Shown: piece after piece, positions 43,851-54,089 of the stretch | Position numbering within the stretch: the first letter of the stretch is position 1 | Layout of the letters: each line of letters starts with the position of its first letter | Source: Antilocapra americana | Taxonomy: Eukaryota > Chordata > Mammalia > Artiodactyla > Antilocapridae | DNA: 64,000 nt | NCBI GenBank assembly: GCA_007570785.1 | Contig: ML664662.1 | Coordinates: forward strand, 2,161,273 to 2,225,272 | Direction: 5' to 3' | Notes under the pieces: generated by a model | The model's input: only the letters and a program-made list of their open reading frames with translations | Told to the model about the DNA's origin: nothing | Database searches by the model: none | Made by a program: the position numbers and the translations under genes

Positions 43851-44439
43851 GCAACCCTACAGGTCATGGTAGTTCCATGACTAAGTGGGCTGGAAGTTGA
43901 AAACCGATGCTTTCCCAGTATCTCCAACTGCCCAGGCCAAGGCTGCTGTCTCTTGTCCAAGTCAGGTTTATTATTTCCTTCTTTCAACTGTGCTTAAAAC
44001 ATCTCTTCCCGTGTTCTCATCTCTTAACAGAGTCATTATTCAATTCAATAGGGAGCTCAGTTTCTGTCGTCTGCAAGTTCCCCTTGTAAAACATGAAGTA
44101 GTCAATATTTTTTTTTAAATCCAGTATTAGATAAACCTACCAATAACTGAACTTTTTCTCTTAGAAATTCCCCAGAATGATTTAACTATTTTTTGCCCAG
44201 TGTGGGGATAATGACTCACACTGGATACTCCCTCACCAATGCCCCTATTCACACTGAGGCCAGAACAAAGGTTTTCTTCTAGCCTAAAACAGGGAGGTTC
44301 CATCCATTTGCTAACATGAAATAAATGTTCTTTGCAGCTTGGGCTCCCTGGCAGTAGACAAGCTAAATAAATGCGGAATTGCTCTTTTTTCTCCAATTCT
44401 ATGGTTTCAGACAGAATACAATATCTATCCATTGTCTAA
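43851..44439. other. Unassigned noncoding DNA
   Basis: No repeat or exon recognised. Confidence 0.3.
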
Positions 44440-44754
44440 CACAGCCCATTAGCCACCTGGCTGACAGACAATAATCTTAAATGGACACTTTGAAGATGGG
44501 TCACCCCATGGCTTTTTTCTCATAGGTTTCAATCTTAATAGAAAACTATACTTAGCATTTATGGAACCTTGTCAATCAAAAGTCAAGGGCCGTACTGAGT
44601 CACAAGACTTTTTTGCTAAGAGGAAAAGTTGCATTTGCATGTTGTTAATTTTATTATCATTATCAATATTATTTTCAGGAATGCAATACGATGAGCAACC
44701 CAATTTTTTTTAGCATTGACTCATGTTTTAATTAAAAGCCTATGAAAATTACCA
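44440..44754. promoter_or_regulatory. Candidate conserved noncoding segment with POU, AP-1 and homeodomain-like sites
   Basis: Repeat-free. It holds an octamer ATTTGCAT (44633-44640), two AP-1-like sites TGAGTCA (44596) and TGACTCA (44717), a 12-bp palindrome TTTTAATTAAAA (44726-44737), and GTTAATTTTATTATCATTATC. Such clustering suggests an enhancer. This is inference from motif content only. Confidence 0.38.
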
Positions 44755-44880
44755 GCTGTGCAAGCTTTGAGCCTCACTTCTCTCCTCTATAAAAAGTGGA
44801 CAATAATATCCACCTGGCAGAGTTATGAGGGTTAAACAAGAGAACATTTGTAAAATGATTACCTGATACAGAATCAGTGT
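44755..44880 (+). mobile_element. MIR fragment
   Basis: GAGCCTCACTTCTCTCCTCT, ATAAAAAGTGGACAATAATA and AGTTATGAGGGTTAAACAAG follow the MIR 3' half. Confidence 0.7.
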
Positions 44881-45199
44881 TTCTCAAAGATAAGATCTTT
44901 TTTCTCTGAAGCATATAATTATTCTGATAGTCAGTTTTACCTTCCCACAAAATCCAAGGATGGTCCCTAGACAACCACAGCAGACAACCCAAGGTTTTTC
45001 TCATAACAGGAGGACAATGAATTTTGTTGAATAAATTGAAATGAAGCTTGGTGTAGCATCTTTCCCTAGATTGGGCTATAGAACTATCTCACTATTGAAG
45101 GTCACTGACCCACAAAAATCAATCAAGGGCTCTGAACTGCAATGTAAATTAGCATTCTTTTAGAGAAAGACACAGGAAAGGCTGAACTCATATCATTTC

Positions 45200-46225
45200 A
45201 CAAATCAAGAAAGGTCGCTGTGCTCCCAGTACAGCTGAGTAAGCTCCTACTGGACTAAACTTCCCATAGTTGACAGCTATAAACTCTGGGAAACAGACGC
45301 ACAAAAAAACCCCAGCTACCTGAAGGCTCTGGAGAGTGAGCAAAAATAAGAAAATTCTACTGGGGAGTCAACCTTGGGAATCAGGGGAAACTACGGAATG
45401 AACTTCTGCTCTTTACAACTATTAGTCTGAGATGAGGCTGTAGTTAATATTGCAAGGGGCTACTAAAACTCTTATAGAAAATTCAGTTTGGGGAATTCCC
45501 AGGCTGTCTAGGGGTTAGGACTCAGCACTTTCATTGATATGGCCCATTTTCAATCCCTGGTCAGGGAACTAAGATCCTGCAAGCCATGTGGCATGGTATG
45601 GCCAACAAAAAAAATGAGAGAGAAGAAAATCGAGTTTTTCTAGCCTGAAATGTTCAGGAAAGTTCATATCCATAGTCACTAGAGTGTGAGAGAAAAATCC
45701 TATAAATAAGTTATAGGGAGAAGAGAAAGTCTAAATTCTATGCGTATCCTTCACCCAAACCTCAAGCTGTTCCCTGAACCACATACACAGGGAAGACCCA
45801 AAGTTTTCCAGCTAAGGACAAAATAATTATATTGAGATCTAAGATACCACTTAAGAGATAGTTTTCAGTTTAAGTCCAGCCAATTTAATCACTTGCTTAA
45901 AAAGAGAAGTACTCTTTGGAGAAATATAACGGAATCCAGAGTCCTAATAACATTCAGAATGTCCAGGATATAACAGAATTATTTGAGCTGCGAAGAACCA
46001 AAAATGTCACCCATTCTCAAGAGGAAAGACAATCAATGAAGACAAATCTCAAGGCAACCCAGATATTAGAATTAGCAAACAGGGATTTTAAACTTGCCAT
46101 TATAATTATGCCCTGTGACTTAAAGGAAAATAGGCTTACAATAAACAAATAGAAAATCTTAGCATAGAATCCATGAAAAACAAAAATTATAGAACTAAAA
46201 TACACACTATCTAAGACAAAAGTTA
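45200..46225 (+). mobile_element. L1M/HAL1-type LINE 5' and ORF1-like region, split by a CHR SINE
   Basis: Left part: TGCTCCCAGTACAGCTGAGT, ACAGCTATAAACTCTGGGAA. Right part: TGTCACCCATTCTCAAGAGG, AAAGACAATCAATGAAGACA, TTAGAATTAGCAAACAGGGA and ACTTGCCATTATAATTATGC. This is the usual old L1M segment upstream of and at ORF1. The frame is broken, although one 78-codon piece remains at 45916-46152. Confidence 0.65.
45490..45623 (+). mobile_element. CHR-type SINE with 14-bp TSD
   Basis: GGGGAATTCCCAGGCTGTCT head, TTTTCAATCCCTGGTCAGGG B-box region and TAAGATCCTGCAAGCC body with a short A-tail. AGAAAATTCAGTTT (45476-45489) and AGAAAATCGAGTTT (45624-45637) match at 12 of 14. Confidence 0.93.
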
Positions 46226-46229
46226 AGGA

Positions 46230-47028
46230 AAAGAAATAAAACTTTATTAAAAAACTATTTCTAACACATATGCTTCATATTATGTTATTTAAGGCAAAGG
46301 TAGAATGAACAGAGGAAAGAAAAAGAGGAGGAGGGAAGAAAAGCTAGAAGGATAGAGAAGAAAGTAAGAAAAGAGTTATGACTAGAATAGCCTCCAGAAG
46401 AAAGAAAATATTCATAAAGCATGGAGAGAAGGGACAGACTGAAGCTGAATGAAGGAACTATAGGAAGAGAGACTAGAGAAGAATAATAAAATATTAAGTA
46501 TTATAAGCTATGTGTTTAAGTTGCTCTTCATTTGGAATGAGATGAAGAGGTTTATAAAAGACTTGAATATATAATTTTTAATTACCTTTAAAATGTCAGT
46601 TATTGTTTAATAAATTGTTGCACAAACTTAGAGATGCCACTCTTAATCATTTCCTTGGCTTCAATAGTGGAACCTTAAGACACAGTCACCCAAGCAGAGG
46701 TTAGATTCTTTATCTTCACCTTATACAAACCACAGAGCACTCAGGTTACATCTATCACCTGTGACAACTGTCTGACTAAGGAAATTCCAGCAAGATGGGT
46801 CCTCAGAAATAACTCTTTCTCACTGTTATGAGTGGGACTGGAATGGCACTGCATATCTAAGGGATTGTCAGGGTTGCTTGGGAGTTTGAGAGGAAGCCCT
46901 GTCTAATGTAAAATCAACTTAAATCTTGTATATTTTCTGAGCTCCATTTCTCTTGGCACAGACTGCCAACTAAGCCCATCATGGTGCAACTTTTAGTTTA
47001 ATAGGGGATTCTACTAAATAGAAAAATC
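46230..47028. other. Unassigned DNA with a polypurine tract
   Basis: About 46302-46400 is nearly all A/G (GAGGAGGAGGGAAGAAAAGC). The rest is A+T-rich and unrecognised. Confidence 0.45.
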
Positions 47029-47038
47029 CTTAAAGACT

Positions 47039-47314
47039 GCTGTTGCTGCTGCTGCTGCTAAGTCTCTTCAGCCGTGTCCAACTCCGTGTGACCCCATAGA
47101 CGGCAGCCCACCAGGCTCCCCCATCTCTGGGACTCTCCAGGCAAGAACGCTGGAGTGGGTTGCCATTTCCTTCTCCACTGCGTGAAAGTGAAAAGTGAAG
47201 TCGTTCAGTCGTGTCCGACTGTTCGCGACCCCATGGACTGCAGCCTACCAGGCTCCTCCATCCGTGGGATTTTCCAGGCAAGAGTACTGGAGTGGGGTGC
47301 CATGGCCTTCTCTG
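47039..47314 (-). mobile_element. BOV-A2 SINE (two Bov-A units) with perfect TSD
   Basis: It starts with the (GCT)n end, then AAGTCTCTTCAGCCGTGTCC, AGACGGCAGCCCACCAGGC and CGCTGGAGTGGGTTGCC. The second unit has GTCGTTCAGTCGTGTCCGAC and GGACTGCAGCCTACCAGG. CTTAAAGACT occurs at 47029-47038 and 47315-47324. The GCT run is the SINE tail, not a coding repeat. Confidence 0.97.
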
Positions 47315-47324
47315 CTTAAAGACT

Positions 47325-47837
47325 TAAAGATAGTAATTTTTAATGGTATAATTTCAGGAGAGAGAATTTTGATTGAGAAAGAAAAGACTTCTTAGAGAAG
47401 ACAGTCCCTATTTCCTGAAGCTGGAGGTCAAGTTGGAAGATGACCAAGTGACCCAAAGCCATTGATAAACCACTGTCCAGCTGTGGGCTATAGTTTGGTT
47501 TTATAAGACTACTAAGGCCACGTGTAATGAAAGTCAGCATGGCAATTTCTAACTCTTCTATCCTAGTATCATTTTTCATAAACAGACATTAGATTGACAT
47601 TGCTATATCCTTTCTTTTCCATTCTATTAAGCACCCCCACCTCTGCCAAATATGAGTGTTTTCATGATTTCATCCATCTATGGCAATATCTCTCTTTTTT
47701 TCTGAATTGGTTATGTTATTTCTGTAAAATGTTTTTGATCCCAGGCCATCCCTTATTTACTTTAGAGAAATGATAGGAATCAGTCTGTAATATAACTAAT
47801 GAGATAAACAGTTAATAGGAATTTCAGTATCATACAA
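47325..47837. other. Unassigned noncoding DNA
   Basis: No repeat or exon recognised between the BOV-A2 and the hAT element. Confidence 0.3.
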
Positions 47838-48148
47838 CAGCAGTTCCCAACCTTTTTGGCACCAGGGACCAGTTTCCTAAAAGACAATTTTTCCATGGAC
47901 TGGGGTGGGGATGGCTTCAGGATGATTCTCATAAGGAGCACACAACCTAGGTTCCTCGCATGCACAGTTCACAGTAGGGTTTGCACTCCTGTGAGAATCT
48001 AATGCTGCTGCTGATCTGACCAGAAGCAGAGCTCAGGTGCTAATTCAAGCAATGAGGAGTGGCTGTAAATACAGATGAAGCTTCACTCACTCACCTCCTT
48101 CTCTGCGGACTGGTACCAGTTTATGGTCTGGGGATTGGGGACTCCTGT
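47838..48148 (+). mobile_element. MER1-type hAT-Charlie element, long form, perfect TSD
   Basis: CAGCAGTTCCCAACCTTTTT start and TTGGGGACTCCTG end. Inside are GATTCTCATAAGGAGCACAC, CTCGCATGCACAGTTCACAG, GAGAATCTAATGCTGCTGCT and TGTAAATACAGATGAAGCTT. The 8-bp flanks TCATACAA (47830-47837 and 48149-48156) are identical, the hAT hallmark. It is nonautonomous, with no transposase frame. Confidence 0.96.
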
Positions 48149-48156
48149 CATACAAG

Positions 48157-48719
48157 ATCAATAAAAATAAAGGGAGCTGATGGTCTACATTTATGCAATA
48201 AACTGTGCTTGTTCAGAACCATGAATTCAGGAAAGGTTCCATGATAAAGAAGGAAAACAATAACAGTTGGCCTCGGTATAAAAGCTCTTTGTGTACAAAG
48301 CAGATGCAGATCTGTAAACAACGCAAGCCTCTTTCCATGGATTTCTTAGATGAATTTAGATCACGCTTTGCTTTGTTTTTCAACAAAACAACTTTAGCAT
48401 TTTGAGAGAATTCATCATTTTCATCAATAAGAAGAGACTGAGTTATGGGGTACATGAAGTTGTGTTGGATGCTCAAGATATTGAATATTTCTGATGGAAA
48501 AAAGAAAATTAGGAGTTTCTTTTAGCAGATCAATAAATCAAAAAAATTTTTTCATTAGAATTCACTGTGTTCCAAGCTGTGTGGGGTTATAAATAAATCC
48601 TGTGTGACTTTTACTGTTAGATAAGTCATACCAGTGCTCTACACTGTTGTCAAAGGATAGCACTGTAGATATGGTAGCCTGTTTTGACGTGAAGCCAACT
48701 CTTTTCTGGGACCAATATG
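48157..48719. other. Unassigned noncoding DNA
   Basis: A+T-rich, with one 87-codon minus-strand frame and no domain. Confidence 0.3.
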
Positions 48720-49470
48720 AGCACTTCTGCCCCATGCGTTTTTAACAGTTTCACTGCAATATGATTTACATGTCATCACATATTTATATATATCATCATA
48801 TATTTATCTTTGTGTAACTACCATCATTATCTAATTTTAGAATGTTTTTATCACTCAGAAGAAGCCCCATATCCACTAGCAGTCACTGCCTATTACCCCC
48901 TTTCTTCAGCATCTGGCAATCACTAATCTTTCTATCTTTGTACTCTTGACTATTTTGGACATTTCATGTCAATAGAATCATACAATATGTAGCCTTTTGT
49001 GACAGGTTTCTATCACTTAACATAATATTTTTGCAGTTCATCCACATTGTAGCATTCTTTTTTGTGGCTAAATAATATTCCAATGTATGGATATACCACA
49101 TTTGTTTATCCATTCATCATTTGATGAATATTTGGGTTGTTTCTACTTTGGAGATTTTATGAATAATGGTGTTATGAGTGTATGTGTGCAGGTTTTTGTG
49201 TGAACATGTGTTTTCATGTCTCTTGAGTATATACCTATGAGTAGAATGACTAGATCATATGGTAACCCTATGTTTAAATTTTTGCAGAATTTTTAAACTG
49301 CTCTCCAAAATGGCTACATATCAGTGGCATATGAGGGTTCCAATTTCCCCACACCCTTGCCAATCTTTGCTATTACCTGTGTTTTTTTTATTAGAGCTAT
49401 CCTAGTGGATGTGACATGGCATCTCATGTGATTTCCCTATACTTTTAAGTATAGTTACTATGAAGATTCT
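48720..49470 (-). mobile_element. Old L1M LINE, ORF2 end and 3' UTR
   Basis: Antisense L1: GTCAATAGAATCATACAATA, GTTCATCCACATTGTAGCAT, ATTCCAATGTATGGATATAC, TCTCTTGAGTATATACCTAT, ATCATATGGTAACCCTATGT and ATGAGGGTTCCAATTTCCCC. Continuous over 750 bases, with broken frames. Confidence 0.9.
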
Positions 49471-49564
49471 TGGGCCATCATCCCCCTAAAGGATTTTACC
49501 TTTACTGTGCCCCTGAATTCACCCTTATCTTGTATCTGGTAGCAAATCTAAGGAAGAAACCATT

Positions 49565-49975
49565 GATCTATTCATTCATCTAATGTTTACTGAACATCAA
49601 CTATGCCAGCCACTGGAGACAAAATGAGAAAAACACAGCTCCAATCCTCATAAAGCTCAGAGTCAACAGGGCATATGGCTGTCTGCACAAGGGATACATG
49701 ACAGTCTGGAGAGTGTGGTGAAGGAAAAATGTAGAGTCCCTTTTGTGGGCCAATAGAGGATGGTGGGAATGAGGATAGAGGAATAGAGTGAGTAGGAAGG
49801 TCATAAAAGGCCCTGTGAGCCAGGTTAAGAAGTTGGGACTTTAAGAACATTTATAAGGCTTCTTCTAAAAGTGGGAGTGGCTTGATTATATTTCAGTTTT
49901 AGATAATCATTCTAATTGAAGCAGAAAACTGGAGGAGAGAGAATACCATGATGGTAAGGGTGACTAGCTCCTATG
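49565..49975 (-). mobile_element. L2 LINE 3' end
   Basis: It starts with the antisense terminus ATTCATTCATCTAATGTTTA, then CTCCAATCCTCATAAAGCTC, GGCCCTGTGAGCCAGGTTAA, AAGTTGGGACTTTAAGAACA and GGGAGTGGCTTGATTATATT. Consensus order is kept. Confidence 0.75.
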
Positions 49976-50092
49976 ATAACCCAACTTCTAGAGTGTAAGG
50001 GAGGACATCTGGGTCCTGTGCTCTTGACCTCACGGCTGAGACTCTTAATTCCAACATGAATTTCTTCTATAACCTCTTCCACTTTCCTTAAA

Positions 50093-50271
50093 GCGTGACT
50101 CTCAAAGTATGGTCCTTGGACCAGAATCATCTGTGAGCTTGTTAGAGATTCAAATTCTTGGGCCTTACTCCAAATTTATTCAGTGAAAAATTCTGGGAGT
50201 GGGCCCAGCAATCTGTGTTTCACCAAACCCTCCAAGAGATTCAAATAAACATTTAAGTTTGAGAATCAGAG
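50093..50271 (+). mobile_element. MER5A hAT element
   Basis: GACTCTCAAAGTATGGTCCT, TTGTTAGAGATTCAAATTCT, GGGCCCAGCAATCTGTGTTT and TAAGTTTGAGAATCAG span the whole ~180-bp element. Confidence 0.92.
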
Positions 50272-50376
50272 GTAATTTAAGTGGGTTTCCATTCCTTGCA
50301 ACTAATCCACTAATAAAAGTCAGAGTATTTCAACATAAAGAGACGCGACATACGTTTCATTGCTTACTGGCTTAGA

Positions 50377-50628
50377 CTAGGAGTCAGCAAACTATGGCCC
50401 ATGGGCCAAATCCTACCAGCCCCTGTTTTTGTAAATGAAGTTTTATTGGAATACAACTGTGTCTATTTGTTTTAGTATTGTCTATGGCTGCTTTTGCACT
50501 GTAATAGGAGAGCTGAGTAGTTTGAACTGCAATAGAAGAGTTGAGTAGTTGTGACAGAGACTACCTACCCCACAGTTTGGAAAATATTTACAATATGACC
50601 TTTTATAGAAAAAGTCTGTCAACCCCTG
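50377..50628 (+). mobile_element. MER30-type hAT-Charlie element with an internal duplication
   Basis: CTAGGAGTCAGCAAACTATG start, GGGCCAAATCCTACCAGC, GAAGTTTTATTGGAATACAA, GTCTATGGCTGCTTTTGCAC, and an end at AAGTCTGTCAACCCCTG. The GAGAGCTGAGTAGTT / AAGAGTTGAGTAGTT unit near 50510 and 50537 is duplicated relative to the usual single copy. The element is nonautonomous. Confidence 0.9.
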
Positions 50629-51018
50629 CTCTAAACTAATTGCACAATGCAGGGACATTCTGAAGAAGGAGATGTTATAAGGAAATGTCAGAGTCCAGAT
50701 GATAAAATAAAACACAAATTTAGGTTACAATAAAAGCTAACATCTCCCAAGTATGATATTGTAAGACATGTCTCAGTGAGCAGGAGTAGTGGGGACCATA
50801 TTTAATCAAAGCTTAAATCTTCATGAAAGACCTCAGGGACCATGAGACCTGGGGTCTATAACATAATTACTGAAATTTCCATGCAAAGGAAGTTGACTGT
50901 GGTATGAGGGTCATCTGCCTATGAGGTCATGACATCTGGACAGTGTTTTCAGAGGATTGATGGGATTACAGCCCAGTCAGTCATACCACAGGAGGACCAG
51001 ACAACTTTACCATGGCCT
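50629..51018. other. Unassigned noncoding DNA
   Basis: No repeat or exon recognised between the hAT and BovB elements. Confidence 0.3.
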
Positions 51019-51029
51019 CCTTTGTCATT

Positions 51030-51297
51030 ATATTCATTAGAAGGACTGATGCTGAAGCTCCAATACTTTGGATACCTGATATGAAGAGCTGACTCACTGG
51101 AAAAAATCCTGATGCTGGGAAGATTGAAGACAGGAGGAGAAGGGGGTGGCAAAGGATGAGATGGCTGGATGACATCATAGATTCAATGGGCATGAATTTG
51201 AGCAAACTCTGGGAGATGGTGATGGACAGGGAAACCAGGCATGCTGCAGTCCATGGGGTCACAGAGAGCAGGACATGACTTAGCGACTGAACAACAA
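51030..51297 (+). mobile_element. BovB LINE 3' end with perfect 11-bp TSD
   Basis: AGAAGGACTGATGCTGAAGC, ATGAAGAGCTGACTCACTGG, GAGATGGTGATGGACAGGGA and a terminal TTAGCGACTGAACAACAA. CCTTTGTCATT occurs at 51019-51029 and 51298-51308. A short 268-bp 5'-truncated copy. Confidence 0.97.
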
Positions 51298-51308
51298 CCT
51301 TTGTCATT

Positions 51309-52191
51309 GATATGTTCAAGCTCCTCAGATATGGTGTTGTCATTCTCTTTACTTGTCTGTATTTCTCCCTAGTCAGTAAGTTTGTTATAGGCAACAGTGT
51401 CTCATTCACCATTTAATGCTCATATCCCCAGCATTAAACTTATAGGGACGTTTCAACAAACATTTAATGAATGAACAAATGACTATATGGATGGTTCATT
51501 GAGTCATGCTGACCTGCTAAACCCATTAGTGAATATGATAGTGTCTTTATTTTCCTATCCAAATATGCCATTGCGTTGACAGCAGCATTCCAGTTGTATG
51601 AACAAATTTGTCAATGTGATTACTATATCTGAATTTTCTTAGTTTCTTTCCTAGTAAGCAAGTTTTGGAAAAACCATAAGTTGTGTAGACTTCTATATAT
51701 AAATGCAAGCCCAGCCTACTGAAAGCAACTATCTGACGTTCTAAATCTGGATGACCCCAAAATGATATTCTAATACCTTTAAGCAAAGATAAATAAAGGG
51801 TGAAATATTTCGATTGACAGCTTACCTACATCCTAGTTGGCCTCTGCAGCTTGGAATTCAAATCATTTATCAAGTTTTCTCATTTGAGGTTTACTGTATT
51901 AATTCCCCTTTTCTGAATGAATCTTACTTGGCAACCAAGACACTTCACTGTCAATCCTGGTTTGAATTTAGTGACTTTGAAATCATTGGTACATAGACCA
52001 CCCATGAATTCTTATAGAAACAAATGTTATTAAAAGGAGCTAATTTTAAATACCTTTCCCTTAAGCACCATTCTGCCACTGGTATAGGTCCTATATTAGA
52101 TGCCTAAGCAGGAGGTGGGGAGAAGGAAGGAGGCAGAAAAAAGATCATCTGTCTGTCAATTGCAAGCACAATAGATGATAAAGAAGATACC
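51309..52191. other. Unassigned A+T-rich noncoding DNA
   Basis: No repeat or exon recognised. Confidence 0.3.
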
Positions 52192-52204
52192 CATACAAGA
52201 GAAC

Positions 52205-52401
52205 GGGGCTTCCCTGGTGGATCAGATGGTAAAGAATCCACCTGCAATGTGGAAGATCTGGGTTCGATCCCAGGGTTGGGAAGATCCCCTGGAGGAGAGC
52301 ATGGCAACTCACTCCAGTGTTCTTGCCTGGAAAATCCCCATGGACAGAGGCTACATGGGGTCGCAAAGAGTCGGACGTGACTAAGTGACTAAGTGCACAC
52401 A
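52205..52401 (+). mobile_element. Bov-tA SINE with perfect 13-bp TSD
   Basis: GGGGCTTCCCTGGTGGATCA head, GGGTTCGATCCCAGGGTTGG B-box region, then a Bov-A body missing a few bases near GACAGAGGCTACATGGGG. CATACAAGAGAAC occurs at 52192-52204 and 52402-52414. Confidence 0.97.
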
Positions 52402-52414
52402 CATACAAGAGAAC

Positions 52415-52696
52415 ATTCCTCCTACCACACACACTTCCATAGAAGATGACACAGTTTAGTGTGCAAATGGCCTCTGGGGACAGTAGAACTGGGGTTTCTT
52501 CTTATCACCACCACTCCGTGTTTATGTGTGTAATCTTAGGTAAGTCTCATCAGTTTATTCAGGTACCAAACTTCCCATATGATGAACTAGAGTCCAAAGT
52601 TTCCTTTCAGGTGAGTACTATATACTCCAGTTACAGTGGTTGCCCATGCCTTTGGCTGATTCAAATACAGAAAGGATTCATTTGCAAAGGGAGCTA
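52415..52696 (+). other. Mostly unassigned; possible weak MIR
   Basis: TATGTGTGTAATCTTAGGTAAG-like text near 52520 vaguely resembles the MIR core, but it is too short to rely on. Confidence 0.25.
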
Positions 52697-52710
52697 AAGC
52701 TGAAAGATTG

Positions 52711-52839
52711 AGACTTGCCAGTGTTTAAGAGTCTACCTTCCAACACAGAGGGTGTGGGTTTGATTCCTGGTCAGGGAGCTAAGACACTACATACTACATG
52801 ACACAGCCAAAAATTTTTAAAAATTAAAAAAGAAATTTA
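52711..52839 (+). mobile_element. CHR-type SINE with imperfect 14-bp TSD
   Basis: AGACTTGCCAGTGTTTAAGA diverged head, GGGTTTGATTCCTGGTCAGG B-box region, GAGCTAAGACACTACATAC body and an A/T-rich tail. AAGCTGAAAGATTG (52697-52710) and GAGCTGAAGGATCG (52840-52853) match at 11 of 14, so it is older than its neighbours. Confidence 0.88.
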
Positions 52840-53239
52840 GAGCTGAAGGATCGTTTTTCCAAGAGAAGTCAAAGAGGACAAGGATACCTTGCAAGTCAAC
52901 ATGATAAAGGAGAAAGGAATGCCAGCAAGCAGAAGCTGCAAAATAAAGATTAGTGGATGAAAAGAAAGTCCAGGAAAAAAAGGGAAATGGAAGTGAGATG
53001 GGAGTTTGTTGGGTCCACAAATCCCTGTTATTAAGGTTGTATTCTCACTGGCTCTGGAGCCTTCCATCAGCTCTCTGTACTTCTCAGGGCCTGGCCTTAC
53101 AGCATCTCCTGCTCACAGAGGTAATCCCGCTCAGGTAATCTTGAGGGAACCTTACTCAGTTACTCTCCTTGAAACACAAAAGAGCCTAACTAGAACAGGA
53201 GCTTCAATCTATAATTTTATGAAGTTTTGCAAGGTGATA

Positions 53240-53418
53240 TGGAGGAGACATAATAGACGTGGGTTTGATCCTTGGGTCAGGAAGATCCCCTAGAGGTGGG
53301 TGTGGCAACCCACTCCAGTATTTTTGCCTGGAAAATCCCATGGACAGAGGAGCCTGGAGGGCCACAGTCCATGGGGTTGTAAAAGAGCTGGACACAACTG
53401 AGGTGACTTAGCATGCAC
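53240..53418 (+). mobile_element. Bov-tA SINE, 5' part missing
   Basis: CGTGGGTTTGATCCTTGGGT B-box region, CCACTCCAGTATTTTTGCCT, GAGCCTGGAGGGCCACAGTC and AGGTGACTTAGCATGC. The A-box half of the head is lost. Confidence 0.9.
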
Positions 53419-54089
53419 ACATGGGTACAAATAGTGTGCTAGATACAAAAAGAATAAGATATATTCATTTCAATTGTGAGTTTCCAAACACCAAAACCAA
53501 CAGATGGTTAAAACCCAAACCAGAACAGATGCTGACTCTGCGGATGTTTGCTCCTGTGGACTTGGAAGAGATCCCAGTGCCCTGGCCCTCTTGAATCAGA
53601 TAGGGTGTGGTTGCTCCACACCCAAAAGGACAGAACAGGCAGATCCGAATCAGCCACCAGAGGGAGCATAAACAAATGTACAAAGACGCTGGGGAAGCCT
53701 CCCGTCTCACATTGCACCTGGGTGGTAGAATTTCCACCAAGGGTGTCCTTTCATCTGTTGTTCATCCCAAGCACACTGTAGCTAGCTGGAAATTACACGA
53801 GGAAGCACTTGTTCAGATCTTGAAGCATCCAATGTCAACTATATCATGCTTTTGCAATTTCACACCACGTTCAGGTAGGTGCTAGTCTGTTTCTGAACAA
53901 CATGGGCAGTATACATCTAAAGAAGTCTCTGTTCTAAAGATTATTTCCAAGTTGTTTAGGACATAGAAGGTCTTGTCCCACAAAAGTGACATGAGGAGTC
54001 CTTGGGTTTGCTGGCCAGTCCTCTGATGTTAATGATCCCTCGATCAAACCGAACCACAGAGCTACTACTATGCTTCTGGAAGATTTGAA
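53419..54089. other. Unassigned DNA downstream (minus-strand sense) of a coding-like remnant
   Basis: If the minus-strand segment at 54090-54610 is a processed pseudogene, its 3' UTR could extend through here. I saw no poly(A) remnant to prove it. Confidence 0.25.

Noticed and set aside
50981..51412. Minus-strand open frame (143 codons)
   Set aside because: Most of it is the reverse strand of the BovB 3' end.
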